Virus record (IMG/VR): IMGVR_UViG_3300027733_000028
Coordinates: 1 to 64,000 of that record
Length of the DNA stretch: 64,000 bases
Direction: 5' to 3' (one strand)
Source of the DNA: a virus
This document shows, piece by piece, positions 45,284-52,919 of this stretch. Position 1 is the first letter of the stretch. Each line of letters opens with the position of its first letter. The notes under the pieces are model-generated. The model did no database searches and was not told where the DNA came from. It saw only the letters and a program-made list of their open reading frames with translations. The position numbers were made by a program, and so were the translations under genes.

Positions 45284-46690
45284 ATGTCAAAATTAAAAAC
45301 CGCTTTCGAATCTGCTTCTTTGAAAGATAGAGTTTCAACTCTACTTGAGAGTATTGATAGAAACAACACATCTAAATTTATTGCTGAACGTATTCTTTCT
45401 AGATTCGCTACAGTAGAAGTTTCTGAAGGAACTACAACTGCAACTGATGCATACACATACCTAATGGGTAAAGGTGTTGAACAAGCAAAAGCAAAAAGTG
45501 TTGCTAATGCTGCTATCAACGAATCAACTTCACGGGTTGCTAATCCTTACTTAATTGAAAAGGTAAATATCATGAGAACCGCAGTTAAAGAATTATCTGC
45601 TTATTCTTGGATGCCAGTTATTAACGATTACATCAAAGAATGTAATAACATCCTTGCTGAAAATGAATTTGCTATCTTAGTTGAATCTGTTATTTTTGAT
45701 CTTGAAAATCACAGAGAATCTAAATTCTATATGAATGCAATTAATAAACTTCGTGAATGTTCAAATGCAGAAAATCCAGTATTTGCCATATCTGAAGATC
45801 TTACATCAGAAAAATGGATTCCTCTAGTTAAACAATTAGTTGAATTTGCTGAAAAATCTAAAGGATCTCTTTCAGAAAGCGATAGTAACTACAAAGTTTC
45901 TAAAGTTTATTCTCCAGTTATCATTAACGAAGAAGAAAAATCTTATACATTCTATTCTAACGGAAAAATGTTAACGATTAAAGGTGAAGAAATCACTGAA
46001 TCTACAATTACTCCTGATGAAAAATTTAAAGGATTACTTAACTTAATGGAATCATCTACTATCGTTAAAAACGGTATGAGATTCTATCCTAAGGCTGGAT
46101 CTATTTTAGATGTTACCTTCGAAGCAGATGGTACTAAAATTACAGTTGATGGTAAATTGGTTGAAGCTGCTAATCTAGAAACACATTTACTTAAAACTGG
46201 TCTTTTCAAATTCAACGAAATCAATAAAGTTAATGTTATCAATCGTGCAATTGCCGAAGGTGCAGAAATTAAAGATATGGATTTCGCTTACCGAGTTGAA
46301 TCTAAAAAATTCCGTGGAGTATCTACAACTGTATTTACTATTGCAGAAAATATCTACATTCAAAAGGTTAATCCTGCAATGAATGTTAATGAATTTGTTA
46401 AAGCTGAAACTGCTGAAGCCGCCGTATCAATCGTTAAAGAATTTATGAATTATGATATTACTAATTCTTTGACTAAATTGATTGAAGCTGAAGAAGTTAC
46501 TAAAGCTAAAATTGCTGATGAAAACTCTAAAATTGAAAGAAAAATTCAATTCTTACAAGAGAAATTAGAAGAACTTAACAGAATCGAGAAATTATCCGTT
46601 TACGATATTGAGCATATAAATAAAGCGAAAGCTATAGTAGAGAGTGAAATTAACACTCAATCCGAAGAGCTTACAAAAAAAAACTCTTAA
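45284..46690 (+). CDS. Head-associated protein, zero-frame product
   Basis: 468 residues from the ATG at 45284 (an earlier in-frame start at 45242 lies in the previous gene). The N-terminus (M-S-K-L-K-T-A-F-E-S-A-S) loosely recalls the capsid tag, with E-S/E-A sites such as A-I-N-E-S. Mixed alpha/beta middle; coiled coil near the C-terminus (about 420-465). It ends just past a nine-A run; a coherent coding region continues in the -1 frame to 46878. The full protein is probably ~530 residues. Likely a prohead core or internal head protein. Confidence 0.6.
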   Translation: MSKLKTAFESASLKDRVSTLLESIDRNNTSKFIAERILSRFATVEVSEGTTTATDAYTYLMGKGVEQAKAKSVANAAINESTSRVANPYLIEKVNIMRTAVKELSAYSWMPVINDYIKECNNILAENEFAILVESVIFDLENHRESKFYMNAINKLRECSNAENPVFAISEDLTSEKWIPLVKQLVEFAEKSKGSLSESDSNYKVSKVYSPVIINEEEKSYTFYSNGKMLTIKGEEITESTITPDEKFKGLLNLMESSTIVKNGMRFYPKAGSILDVTFEADGTKITVDGKLVEAANLETHLLKTGLFKFNEINKVNVINRAIAEGAEIKDMDFAYRVESKKFRGVSTTVFTIAENIYIQKVNPAMNVNEFVKAETAEAAVSIVKEFMNYDITNSLTKLIEAEEVTKAKIADENSKIERKIQFLQEKLEELNRIEKLSVYDIEHINKAKAIVESEINTQSEELTKKNS

Positions 46691-46878
46691 TTGAAGCAAG
46701 TGACGATTATGTCGTTGCTACTTTAGCTGAACCCTTTAAAGGTTTGGCAAAAGGTGATTCAGTAAAGATGGACGCTTTAGATTTTACCAAAAGAGGAGAT
46801 GATGATATGGTTGATATTATTATGCCTGATGGAAGTAAAGCTCAAGCGAAAAAAAGAATACTTTTCGCTAAAATTTAA
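46675..46878 (+). CDS. -1-frame extension of the 45284 gene
   Basis: Nine A residues (46675-46683) include a perfect A-AAA-AAA slippery heptamer in the zero frame. In the -1 frame coding continues K-K-K-L-L-I-E-A-S-D-D-Y for ~65 residues to a stop at 46876-46878. The extension (V-V-A-T-L-A-E-P-F-K-G-L-A-K-G-D-S-V-K) has the look of a small beta-barrel domain and no good start of its own (first ATG at 46770 would cut it). Either programmed frameshifting or a one-base indel. Confidence 0.6.
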   Translation, partial: KKKLLIEASDDYVVATLAEPFKGLAKGDSVKMDALDFTKRGDDDMVDIIMPDGSKAQAKKRILFAKI

Positions 46879-46881
46879 AAA

Positions 46882-47238
46882 ATGGCAATATACGTAAAAC
46901 CAAAAGAACTATACGAAGAAATTTGTATATCACTAGAGCAAAAGAAACTAACTCCAAAGGCGGAGAAGATGCTCATATTAATAGCTGAACGAGCTAATCA
47001 AAAGCTAAGATATGAAAATCCAATGGACCGAGAGGATTGTATCGCTTTTGCTCTTTTGGATTTGTTCAAGTACTGGGATCGATTCAAACCAGAAAAAACT
47101 AAAAACGCATTTGCATTCTATACACAAGTTGCAAAGAATGCATATGCTAAAGGATGGAATAAACTACATCCAGGTAAATACAAAGGAACTTTATCACTTG
47201 ATGGTGGTATGGATCGCGAAGGTATCTACTCAATATAA
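46882..47238 (+). CDS. 55: Late sigma factor, gp55-like
   Basis: 118 residues (T4 gp55: 185). The central part matches the gp55/sigma region 2 pattern: D-R-E-D-C-I-A-F-A-L-L-D-L-F-K-Y-W-D-R-F, then K-N-A-F-A-F-Y-T-Q-V-A-K-N-A, then K-G-W. This would contact the -10-like late promoter box. It lacks the C-terminal clamp-binding peptide of T4 gp55 and ends G-M-D-R-E-G-I-Y-S-I. Cotranscribed with the head gene cluster; three bases after the -1-frame stop. Confidence 0.7.
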   Translation: MAIYVKPKELYEEICISLEQKKLTPKAEKMLILIAERANQKLRYENPMDREDCIAFALLDLFKYWDRFKPEKTKNAFAFYTQVAKNAYAKGWNKLHPGKYKGTLSLDGGMDREGIYSI

Positions 47239-47246
47239 AATATAAT

Positions 47247-47525
47247 ATGAGCACTATTAAAACATTTTCGGAATTCATTAATGAAGCTGCAAGAAGCAAT
47301 GAAGCTCTTAAGTATGTAACTTCTAAATACAAAGATCAACGAATTAATTCAGTTACATTTAATGAAGTTCTAGTTCCTTTAGCTAATCACCTAGATGATT
47401 ATGCTGATAGAGAAATGGGTGATTTAGAGTATTCGAAGAAAACATTTGCTGCTTTTAAAGCTCTAGTAGATTTAATGGTCGTGGATCAAATCGAATCAGA
47501 CAAATATCATCGAGGGGAAATATAA
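47247..47525 (+). CDS. Small putative packaged protein
   Basis: 92 residues. MSTIKTFSEFINE followed by A is one of the clearest capsid-targeting tags. The mature ~79 residues are a helical bundle (L-V-P-L-A-N-H-L-D-D-Y-A-D). No family recognised. Confidence 0.65.
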   Translation: MSTIKTFSEFINEAARSNEALKYVTSKYKDQRINSVTFNEVLVPLANHLDDYADREMGDLEYSKKTFAAFKALVDLMVVDQIESDKYHRGEI

Positions 47526-47534
47526 AATAATTGA

Positions 47535-47930
47535 ATGTACGCAATTAAAACCTTTTCAGAATTCGTTAATGAAGGTAAAACTTCAGGATTTAATAGAACT
47601 TATACTATGGGTTCTACTTGGTGGGCTTTATGGAAAATTGAAAACAAAGAAGATTATACTATAAAACAAGATTCTTTTACTAAAACTTTCGAAGTGTATA
47701 CTAAAGATAAAGAACCTAAATTATCTTTCGTTTTTGATTATGGTCGTAATGTAGTTTTCACCAATGATTCACCTAAACAATTTGAGTTAAAAAGAGTTGA
47801 TCCTAAAGCAAAAGCTAAAGCCGAAGAAACCGATGCCGAAACTGGTAAAAAAGAAGTTCTTCCTGGTGGAACTCCAAAAGAGGAAGAAGCAGAAGGTGAA
47901 TTAGAAACCGATAAAACAGAAGAAGAATAA
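47535..47930 (+). CDS. Small putative packaged protein with acidic tail
   Basis: 131 residues. MYAIKTFSEFVNE followed by G is a clear tag. Residues about 20-90 are beta-rich with W-W-A-L-W and aromatic residues; the last ~45 are Glu/Lys-rich and probably disordered. Nine bases separate it from the previous gene. Confidence 0.65.
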   Translation: MYAIKTFSEFVNEGKTSGFNRTYTMGSTWWALWKIENKEDYTIKQDSFTKTFEVYTKDKEPKLSFVFDYGRNVVFTNDSPKQFELKRVDPKAKAKAEETDAETGKKEVLPGGTPKEEEAEGELETDKTEEE

Positions 47931-47934
47931 AAAA

Positions 47935-47942
47935 TATATAAT
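47935..47942 (+). promoter_or_regulatory. Late-promoter-like TATATAAT motif
   Basis: Four bases before the ATG at 47947. If used as a promoter, the transcript would be nearly leaderless or serve a downstream gene. Confidence 0.35.
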
Positions 47943-47946
47943 AACA

Positions 47947-48267
47947 ATGAATCATTTACCAACATACTCGGATTTTATTCTAGGTCCTCCAATTGCATTT
48001 GATGGAACCAACTTAAAAGTTGGTCAAAGCATTGTAGCTGCTGATGGTTACTCGGGTATTATAATTTCAAGAGAAATGGTTAATGGACGAATAATGTTCA
48101 GGGATCATTTAGGAGTACATCATTTAGTTGAATCGCATAATGTAGTTATCGATGAAGCCATTAATGAAGATCTCAATGGTGGGAAGTTACCAAAGGTATA
48201 CTTGCTGCTGATGCAATTAAAACAGGAATGGCTATTGCCGGTGGTGGTCTTGCTATTGCCGCAGTAA
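47947..48267 (+). CDS. N-terminal part of a frame-broken head protein
   Basis: Nominally 106 residues, but only the first ~78 look like protein; the end (Y-L-L-L-M-Q-L-K-Q) is out-of-frame hydrophobic noise. The N-terminus M-N-H-L-P-T-Y-S-D-F-I-L is a weak variant of the capsid tag. A small beta domain follows (L-K-V-G-Q-S-I, F-R-D-H-L-G-V-H-H-L). Shifting back one base near 48181-48183 joins it to the next frame. Likely one gene broken by a one-base deletion or error. Confidence 0.5.
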   Translation: MNHLPTYSDFILGPPIAFDGTNLKVGQSIVAADGYSGIIISREMVNGRIMFRDHLGVHHLVESHNVVIDEAINEDLNGGKLPKVYLLLMQLKQEWLLPVVVLLLPQ

Positions 48268-48812
48268 TTTTCTCTCAATGGTTTGCCGGTATCTCTCAGA
48301 AAATGATTGCCGCTAGAAAAGATGCTAAATTGAAAGCTTCGGCTGGAGCAATCGCTACTAAATTTAACGATGATCCAGAATTAAATGGATTTATGACTAA
48401 ACTTCAACAATTCCCTTATATGAAGCCTCTTATGGCAGGTAAAAGAGAAACTGTTAAAGTTGCTGCCAATAATAAAGAAAGATCTAAGATCTTAAGAGAA
48501 ATGGCTAAATATGTAAAATCTAAACTAAATCAAGAAGAAATGGAATTCTTTATAGAAGTTAATAAGATGCTTAAAACCAAACCATTAGAAACTAATGATG
48601 GTCAAAAAGTTGAAGAAGATTTGCAACAAATGGCCGATGCTGTTTTAGATCCATCAAATTCTAATGCAGAATCTTCTATTAATAAAGATCCAAATAGAAC
48701 TGTTGGTACAGGAACTTATACCTCTACTGCATCAGATCTAAATGTGAAAACTAAAGGTATATACAAAACTAATGATCCTGCATCTGGTGGTTGGAATCCA
48801 ATTATGACTTAA
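48183..48812 (+). CDS. C-terminal part of the frame-broken head protein
   Basis: In the -1 frame from about 48183 the peptide reads E-V-T-K-G-I-L-A-A-D-A-I-K-T-G, then a hydrophobic Gly/Ala segment (A-G-G-G-L-A-I-A-A-V-I-F), then ~165 helical, charged residues. The first ATG (48228) lies inside the hydrophobic segment, so it is unlikely to be the true start. With the preceding piece this gives a ~285-residue protein: small beta domain, membrane-like helix, helical C-terminus. Possibly an internal head protein acting at the membrane on ejection; inference. Confidence 0.5.
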   Translation, partial: EVTKGILAADAIKTGMAIAGGGLAIAAVIFSQWFAGISQKMIAARKDAKLKASAGAIATKFNDDPELNGFMTKLQQFPYMKPLMAGKRETVKVAANNKERSKILREMAKYVKSKLNQEEMEFFIEVNKMLKTKPLETNDGQKVEEDLQQMADAVLDPSNSNAESSINKDPNRTVGTGTYTSTASDLNVKTKGIYKTNDPASGGWNPIMT

Positions 48813-48838
48813 TTAGGCATATAACTATATGTCATAGA

Positions 48839-48848
48839 TAAATATAAA
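48839..48848 (+). promoter_or_regulatory. AT-rich late-promoter-like element
   Basis: TAAATATAAA, 18 bases before the ATG at 48867. Weaker match to the late element, same position class. Confidence 0.35.
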
Positions 48849-48866
48849 AAACAAAATAATACAAAT

Positions 48867-49169
48867 ATGAAAAATTTAATGTCTTTCGACGAATTCGTAG
48901 TTAATGAAGCTGGTAAATACGATGCTTCAGGATTTAATCCGGCAGCAGAAGCTACTAGCGATGAATTCAATCAAGAATTAACTCCAGGAAAAAAATACAA
49001 TGTTAAAAAAGGAGAAGAAACTTCTCTTTGCATTTATCAAGGTAATACTGACGGAGTTTATATCTTCAACCCAGAAGCTAAAGAAGATGGTATAACTACT
49101 TCTCCATGTGAATTTACTGAAGCTGAATATGCTGCTGCATTTAAAGCTGGTGAAATCGTTGCTGCTTAA
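48867..49169 (+). CDS. Small putative packaged protein, single-copy repeat domain
   Basis: 100 residues. Tag MKNLMSFDEFVVNE followed by A. Then one copy of a ~60-residue domain (L-T-P-G-K-K-Y, I-Y-Q-G-x-T-D-G-V-Y-I-F-N, then an acidic helix ending A-G-E-I-V) that occurs twice more in the next protein. Confidence 0.65.
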   Translation: MKNLMSFDEFVVNEAGKYDASGFNPAAEATSDEFNQELTPGKKYNVKKGEETSLCIYQGNTDGVYIFNPEAKEDGITTSPCEFTEAEYAAAFKAGEIVAA

Positions 49170-49190
49170 TTAAAAACTTAAAAATTCTAT

Positions 49191-49976
49191 ATGAAGAATC
49201 TAAAAACATTTTCTGAATTCGTATCAGAAGCCGCTGAATTTAATCCAGCTAATACATCTGATATAGATGTTCTATTGCCTGCAATTAAATCTGCATCAGA
49301 GCTAATGCCTGGTAAAGAATACGTCATTAAATTAGATGGTAAAACTCATTCGAATATGATGTATCAAGGAGTAAGTGATGGTAGTTATATCTTCAATTCC
49401 GAAGATATGGAAACTGTGCTTAATCTTAAGGATGACCAAATTAATAGTGCTGTTTCTGATGGTGGTGTTCAACCAGTAAATGAAGCAGTTAAAAGAACTG
49501 CAGATCAAGTAAATAAAGATGCAGAAGATCGAATCAAAAATCAAATTGCTCGTTATTCAGAAATGATGAAATCTAAACCAGAAAAAGCTAATGTTTATAA
49601 AGCTCAATTGGATTTAGCTCATGCTAAAATGACGGTTGTTAATTTGAAGAAAAAGGTTGATGCTCTAAGAGAATCTACCGAATTAGATGAATCTAAACTT
49701 TATAAAGGAAAAGAAGTTTTACCTGATTATATTGATCCACGAAGAGATTTTGGTGCTCCTGTTAAAAACAGTAAAGAGTTAAAAGTTGGTGCTGAATATG
49801 TTATATATGAGCCTGGAATGGATAACTGGCAAGCAGAAAACATTTATCAAGGTTACACTGGTGGAATTCATATATTCAATTCATCTACACAATTTGGTGA
49901 AGCGGAACCTCTAGAATTAACTGACAAAGAATTAGAATCAGCTATTAAAGATGGCGAAATTATTAAACAAAACTAA
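49191..49976 (+). CDS. Putative packaged protein with two repeat domains
   Basis: 261 residues. Tag MKNLKTFSEFVSE followed by A. Repeat domain copy 1 is at about 37-97 (L-M-P-G-K-E-Y, M-Y-Q-G-V-S-D-G-S-Y-I-F-N), a helical linker at about 100-165 with a further site P-V-N-E-A at its start, and copy 2 at about 197-258 (L-K-V-G-A-E-Y, I-Y-Q-G-Y-T-G-G-I-H-I-F-N). Paralogous to the preceding gene, so a duplicated internal-protein family. Confidence 0.65.
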   Translation: MKNLKTFSEFVSEAAEFNPANTSDIDVLLPAIKSASELMPGKEYVIKLDGKTHSNMMYQGVSDGSYIFNSEDMETVLNLKDDQINSAVSDGGVQPVNEAVKRTADQVNKDAEDRIKNQIARYSEMMKSKPEKANVYKAQLDLAHAKMTVVNLKKKVDALRESTELDESKLYKGKEVLPDYIDPRRDFGAPVKNSKELKVGAEYVIYEPGMDNWQAENIYQGYTGGIHIFNSSTQFGEAEPLELTDKELESAIKDGEIIKQN

Positions 49977-49990
49977 TAATTTCAACATGT

Positions 49991-50473
49991 ATGCGCTCAA
50001 TAAAAGGAAACAAACCAACTAAGAAATCAGGTTTCGTTCAAGGATATTTCCCTATCCAAGAGTGCAAGAAATACTTCGGTAATGGACCAATCATTTACCG
50101 TTCATCATGGGAAAAGAAATTTTGCTTATATTGCGAAAGGAATCCGGAGATCATTCAGTGGTCTTCGGAATCGCTTTCTATTAAATACTTCAATCCTTTA
50201 GACGAGAAATATCATACATATTTCCCTGATTTTTTGGTAAAAACTTCTAATGAAAGAACCATTATAGTTGAAGTTAAACCCAAGGCTCAATTAACGAAGC
50301 CAAATCCTCCAAAACGTAAAACTCCCAAACAACTAGAAAGTTATAAATGGGCATATTCAGCTTTTGTTACTAATATGTGCAAAAAGAAATATGCCGAAGA
50401 GTATGCTAAAAATAGAGGTTGGGAATATATGTTAGTCACTGAAGATTTTTTTACCAAAACCCTTAATTCATGA
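49991..50473 (+). CDS. 4: Head completion protein, gp4-like
   Basis: 160 residues (T4 gp4: 150). Shared signature: I-I-Y-R-S-S-W-E, then W-S-S-E, then Y-F-P-D-F and V-E-V-K-P-K, a PD-(D/E)xK-nuclease-like arrangement. It is needed to finish the filled head before tail joining. The start of the next gene overlaps its end. Confidence 0.85.
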   Translation: MRSIKGNKPTKKSGFVQGYFPIQECKKYFGNGPIIYRSSWEKKFCLYCERNPEIIQWSSESLSIKYFNPLDEKYHTYFPDFLVKTSNERTIIVEVKPKAQLTKPNPPKRKTPKQLESYKWAYSAFVTNMCKKKYAEEYAKNRGWEYMLVTEDFFTKTLNS

Positions 50474-51201
50474 AAGGGCTATTAGATCTTTTTGGAATGC
50501 TTTTGGACCTTATTAAAGTCCAAGCTAATACAAATCCTGAAACTCCTCAATCTGAAGGCGTCGATGATGCGTATCAATGGTTCATTGACACACTCAAAGA
50601 TACTCGAAATAAAAGAGTAGTTGAAACTGGTGATAATAAACTTAAGCCTGGTAAAATATACGTTTTTAAATACGATCCAAAATATAAGACCGTTCTAGAT
50701 TATTATGATATGCATCCTATTGTTATTGCATTAGGTCAAGTTATGACAGAGAATGGAAAGTTAGAAGTTGGTATCAATATTAGTTGGTATCCTCCAAAAG
50801 CTAGAAAATATATTGTTGGTAAAATTAGAGAAATGTATAAACCTCTATATGAAGCCGCATCAAAGAAGAATCCATTTGATGGACAAGAACAAGCATTCGT
50901 ACCTATTGATTTGTATGCTCTTAAAGTTGCTCTAGATAGAGCCGGTTTATCATATGCCGTAAGAACTTATATTCCAGATAGAATAAAATCACCTAAAGCA
51001 ATTGTTTGTTATGAAGATTGGGAAATTGTTTCTAGAATGGATAAGCCTAAGATTTTTCCACAATTAGAAGGGAAAGTTTCGTTGTTCGATGTATATAAAG
51101 GATTTGAACTTTATCTTAGATCTCAAATGAGTAATGGTGCCGCAAACGCTAAGAAACGAGAGATGGCGAAAAAACTAAATAGATATAAATTCATAAAATA
51201 A
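50470..51201 (+). CDS. Possible DNA end protector, gp2-like
   Basis: 243 residues (T4 gp2: 274). Central segment L-K-P-G-K-I-Y-V-F-K-Y-D-P-K, then Y-Y-D-M-H-P and N-I-S-W-Y-P-P-K-A-R resembles proteins annotated as gp2 DNA end protector in T4-like phages. A hydrophobic N-terminus (about 1-15) is followed by a disordered linker. gp2 and gp4 are near neighbours in T4, which fits. The assignment comes from remembered pattern and context. Confidence 0.5.
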   Translation: MKGLLDLFGMLLDLIKVQANTNPETPQSEGVDDAYQWFIDTLKDTRNKRVVETGDNKLKPGKIYVFKYDPKYKTVLDYYDMHPIVIALGQVMTENGKLEVGINISWYPPKARKYIVGKIREMYKPLYEAASKKNPFDGQEQAFVPIDLYALKVALDRAGLSYAVRTYIPDRIKSPKAIVCYEDWEIVSRMDKPKIFPQLEGKVSLFDVYKGFELYLRSQMSNGAANAKKREMAKKLNRYKFIK

Positions 51202-51264
51202 GTAATTGAAGTCATTATGGCTCGATCACAACGAATAAATAATAAAATACTAAAATAAACTAAT

Positions 51265-52878
51265 ATGGCAGGCTTTGTAAATAGAGAGGAAACCTACGCT
51301 GGTAGACCATCCGCATCTTCGAGAAATGTCGTTTCTAAAGCTCTTAAGTCGTTATCATCTTTCGGGATGATATACGATGATATGGTTCTTAGAAACTCAA
51401 AAGCCATAGGTATCAATGAAGACCGTTTCGGTTGGAGATTAGATCCAAGAAATGCAGCCGGTGGTGAATATGACGATTATGCTCTATTTGCCAACCTTTC
51501 AATGACGGATATTAATCTCCGTAAAAGTATTTCTATTTTTGACAAATCTTATATTAAAAAGAGAGAGGATCTTAGAAAATTCTCTATTCAAGATGAAATT
51601 GAAGAGATTCTCGATACCCTATGTGACGAATGTGTCGTCTATGACGAAAAAAATTACTTCTGTACACCATTAACTTTTGATGATCAGACACTTGAACCGG
51701 AAACACTAGAAGCCGTTAAGTATGCATTAGATACAAACTTTAAAAGAGTTTATCAATACTTTGGTTTCAATAACGATATTTCTGCTTGGTCTTATTTTCG
51801 TAAATGGTTAATTGATGGATATCTCGCATTTGAGATTATCTACAATAAAGAACAAACTAGAATTATCGGTTTCAAAGAACTTGATCCAGTATCTTTAGAA
51901 CCAGGTCTTGATAAAGAGGGTAAGAAAATTTGGAAACAATTTAAAGCTCAACCTGGTAAAGAAAGAGTTATATATGATTCTCAACTAATTTATCTTTCAT
52001 ATGCACATGCCAATACCGTAAGTCGTGTTTCTTACGTAGAACGTCTTATTCGTGCATTTAACTTGCTTCGTATCATGGAGCATTCAAGAGTTATTTGGGC
52101 TACGGTAAATGCCTCATTCAAAACTAAATTTGTAATTCCGGTTGGTGGTAAATCCAAAACTAGAGCTCGTCAAAGCTTAGGTGTTTTGATGCAAAATTAT
52201 CGTGAGAATATTGATTTTGATACAGAATCAGGAGAACTTAAAGTTAACGGTAAACCAATGATGCCTTTCAATAAAGAGTATTGGTTACCATCCGGTGAAG
52301 CTGGAGAACCTACTATCGAGAATATTGGTAATGATGGTCCAGATTTATCAGATACAGATGCTCTTAAATATTTCCGAGAAAAACTAATTAAAGTATCTAA
52401 AATTCCTCTTTCTCGTTTTGATATGGAATCACCTCCATCATGGGAAATGAATGCTGAAGGTATGACAAGAGATGAAATTAAATTTGGTCGTTTTGTTAAT
52501 CGTATGCGTTCAGTTTATCAAGAGATTCTTGTTAAACCATTATGGATTCAAATGTGTTTAGACTTTCCAGAACTTAAAGAAGATGATGCTTTTAAAGCTC
52601 AAATTGGAATTAAGTTTAACAAATATAACATCTTTGAAGAAATGAAAGAAATTGAAATCCTTCAAAAACGTCTAGATTTTGTTACTTCAATGAAAGATGG
52701 TCTTGTTGAACAAGATGCTAATATGAACGAAATCAAGTATTTTGCATCAGAATTCTTAATTCAACGTTTCTTAGGTTTATCATCAGATGATATCCGAACT
52801 AATAAGAAAATGAAAGAAATTGAAGATGAAGAAAAAATTGCTTCTGCTAAGAAAGCTGCTGAAGCAACTGGAATGTAA
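51265..52878 (+). CDS. 20: Portal protein, gp20-like
   Basis: 537 residues (T4 gp20: 524). The C-terminal half carries the portal signature M-T-R-D-E-I-K-F-G-R-F-V followed by a helix and W-I-Q-M, with P-L-S-R-F as in gp20. Twelve copies form the packaging vertex, prohead initiator and neck attachment. Directly upstream of the protease and capsid genes, as in T4. Confidence 0.9.
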   Translation: MAGFVNREETYAGRPSASSRNVVSKALKSLSSFGMIYDDMVLRNSKAIGINEDRFGWRLDPRNAAGGEYDDYALFANLSMTDINLRKSISIFDKSYIKKREDLRKFSIQDEIEEILDTLCDECVVYDEKNYFCTPLTFDDQTLEPETLEAVKYALDTNFKRVYQYFGFNNDISAWSYFRKWLIDGYLAFEIIYNKEQTRIIGFKELDPVSLEPGLDKEGKKIWKQFKAQPGKERVIYDSQLIYLSYAHANTVSRVSYVERLIRAFNLLRIMEHSRVIWATVNASFKTKFVIPVGGKSKTRARQSLGVLMQNYRENIDFDTESGELKVNGKPMMPFNKEYWLPSGEAGEPTIENIGNDGPDLSDTDALKYFREKLIKVSKIPLSRFDMESPPSWEMNAEGMTRDEIKFGRFVNRMRSVYQEILVKPLWIQMCLDFPELKEDDAFKAQIGIKFNKYNIFEEMKEIEILQKRLDFVTSMKDGLVEQDANMNEIKYFASEFLIQRFLGLSSDDIRTNKKMKEIEDEEKIASAKKAAEATGM

Positions 52879-52894
52879 TCATAATAAACCTAGA

Positions 52895-52902
52895 TATATA
52901 AA
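52895..52902 (+). promoter_or_regulatory. Late-promoter-like TATATAAA motif
   Basis: In the 41-base gap before the prohead protease gene, 17 bases from the ATG. Confidence 0.5.
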
Positions 52903-52919
52903 AAAATCAACTAAGTAAA

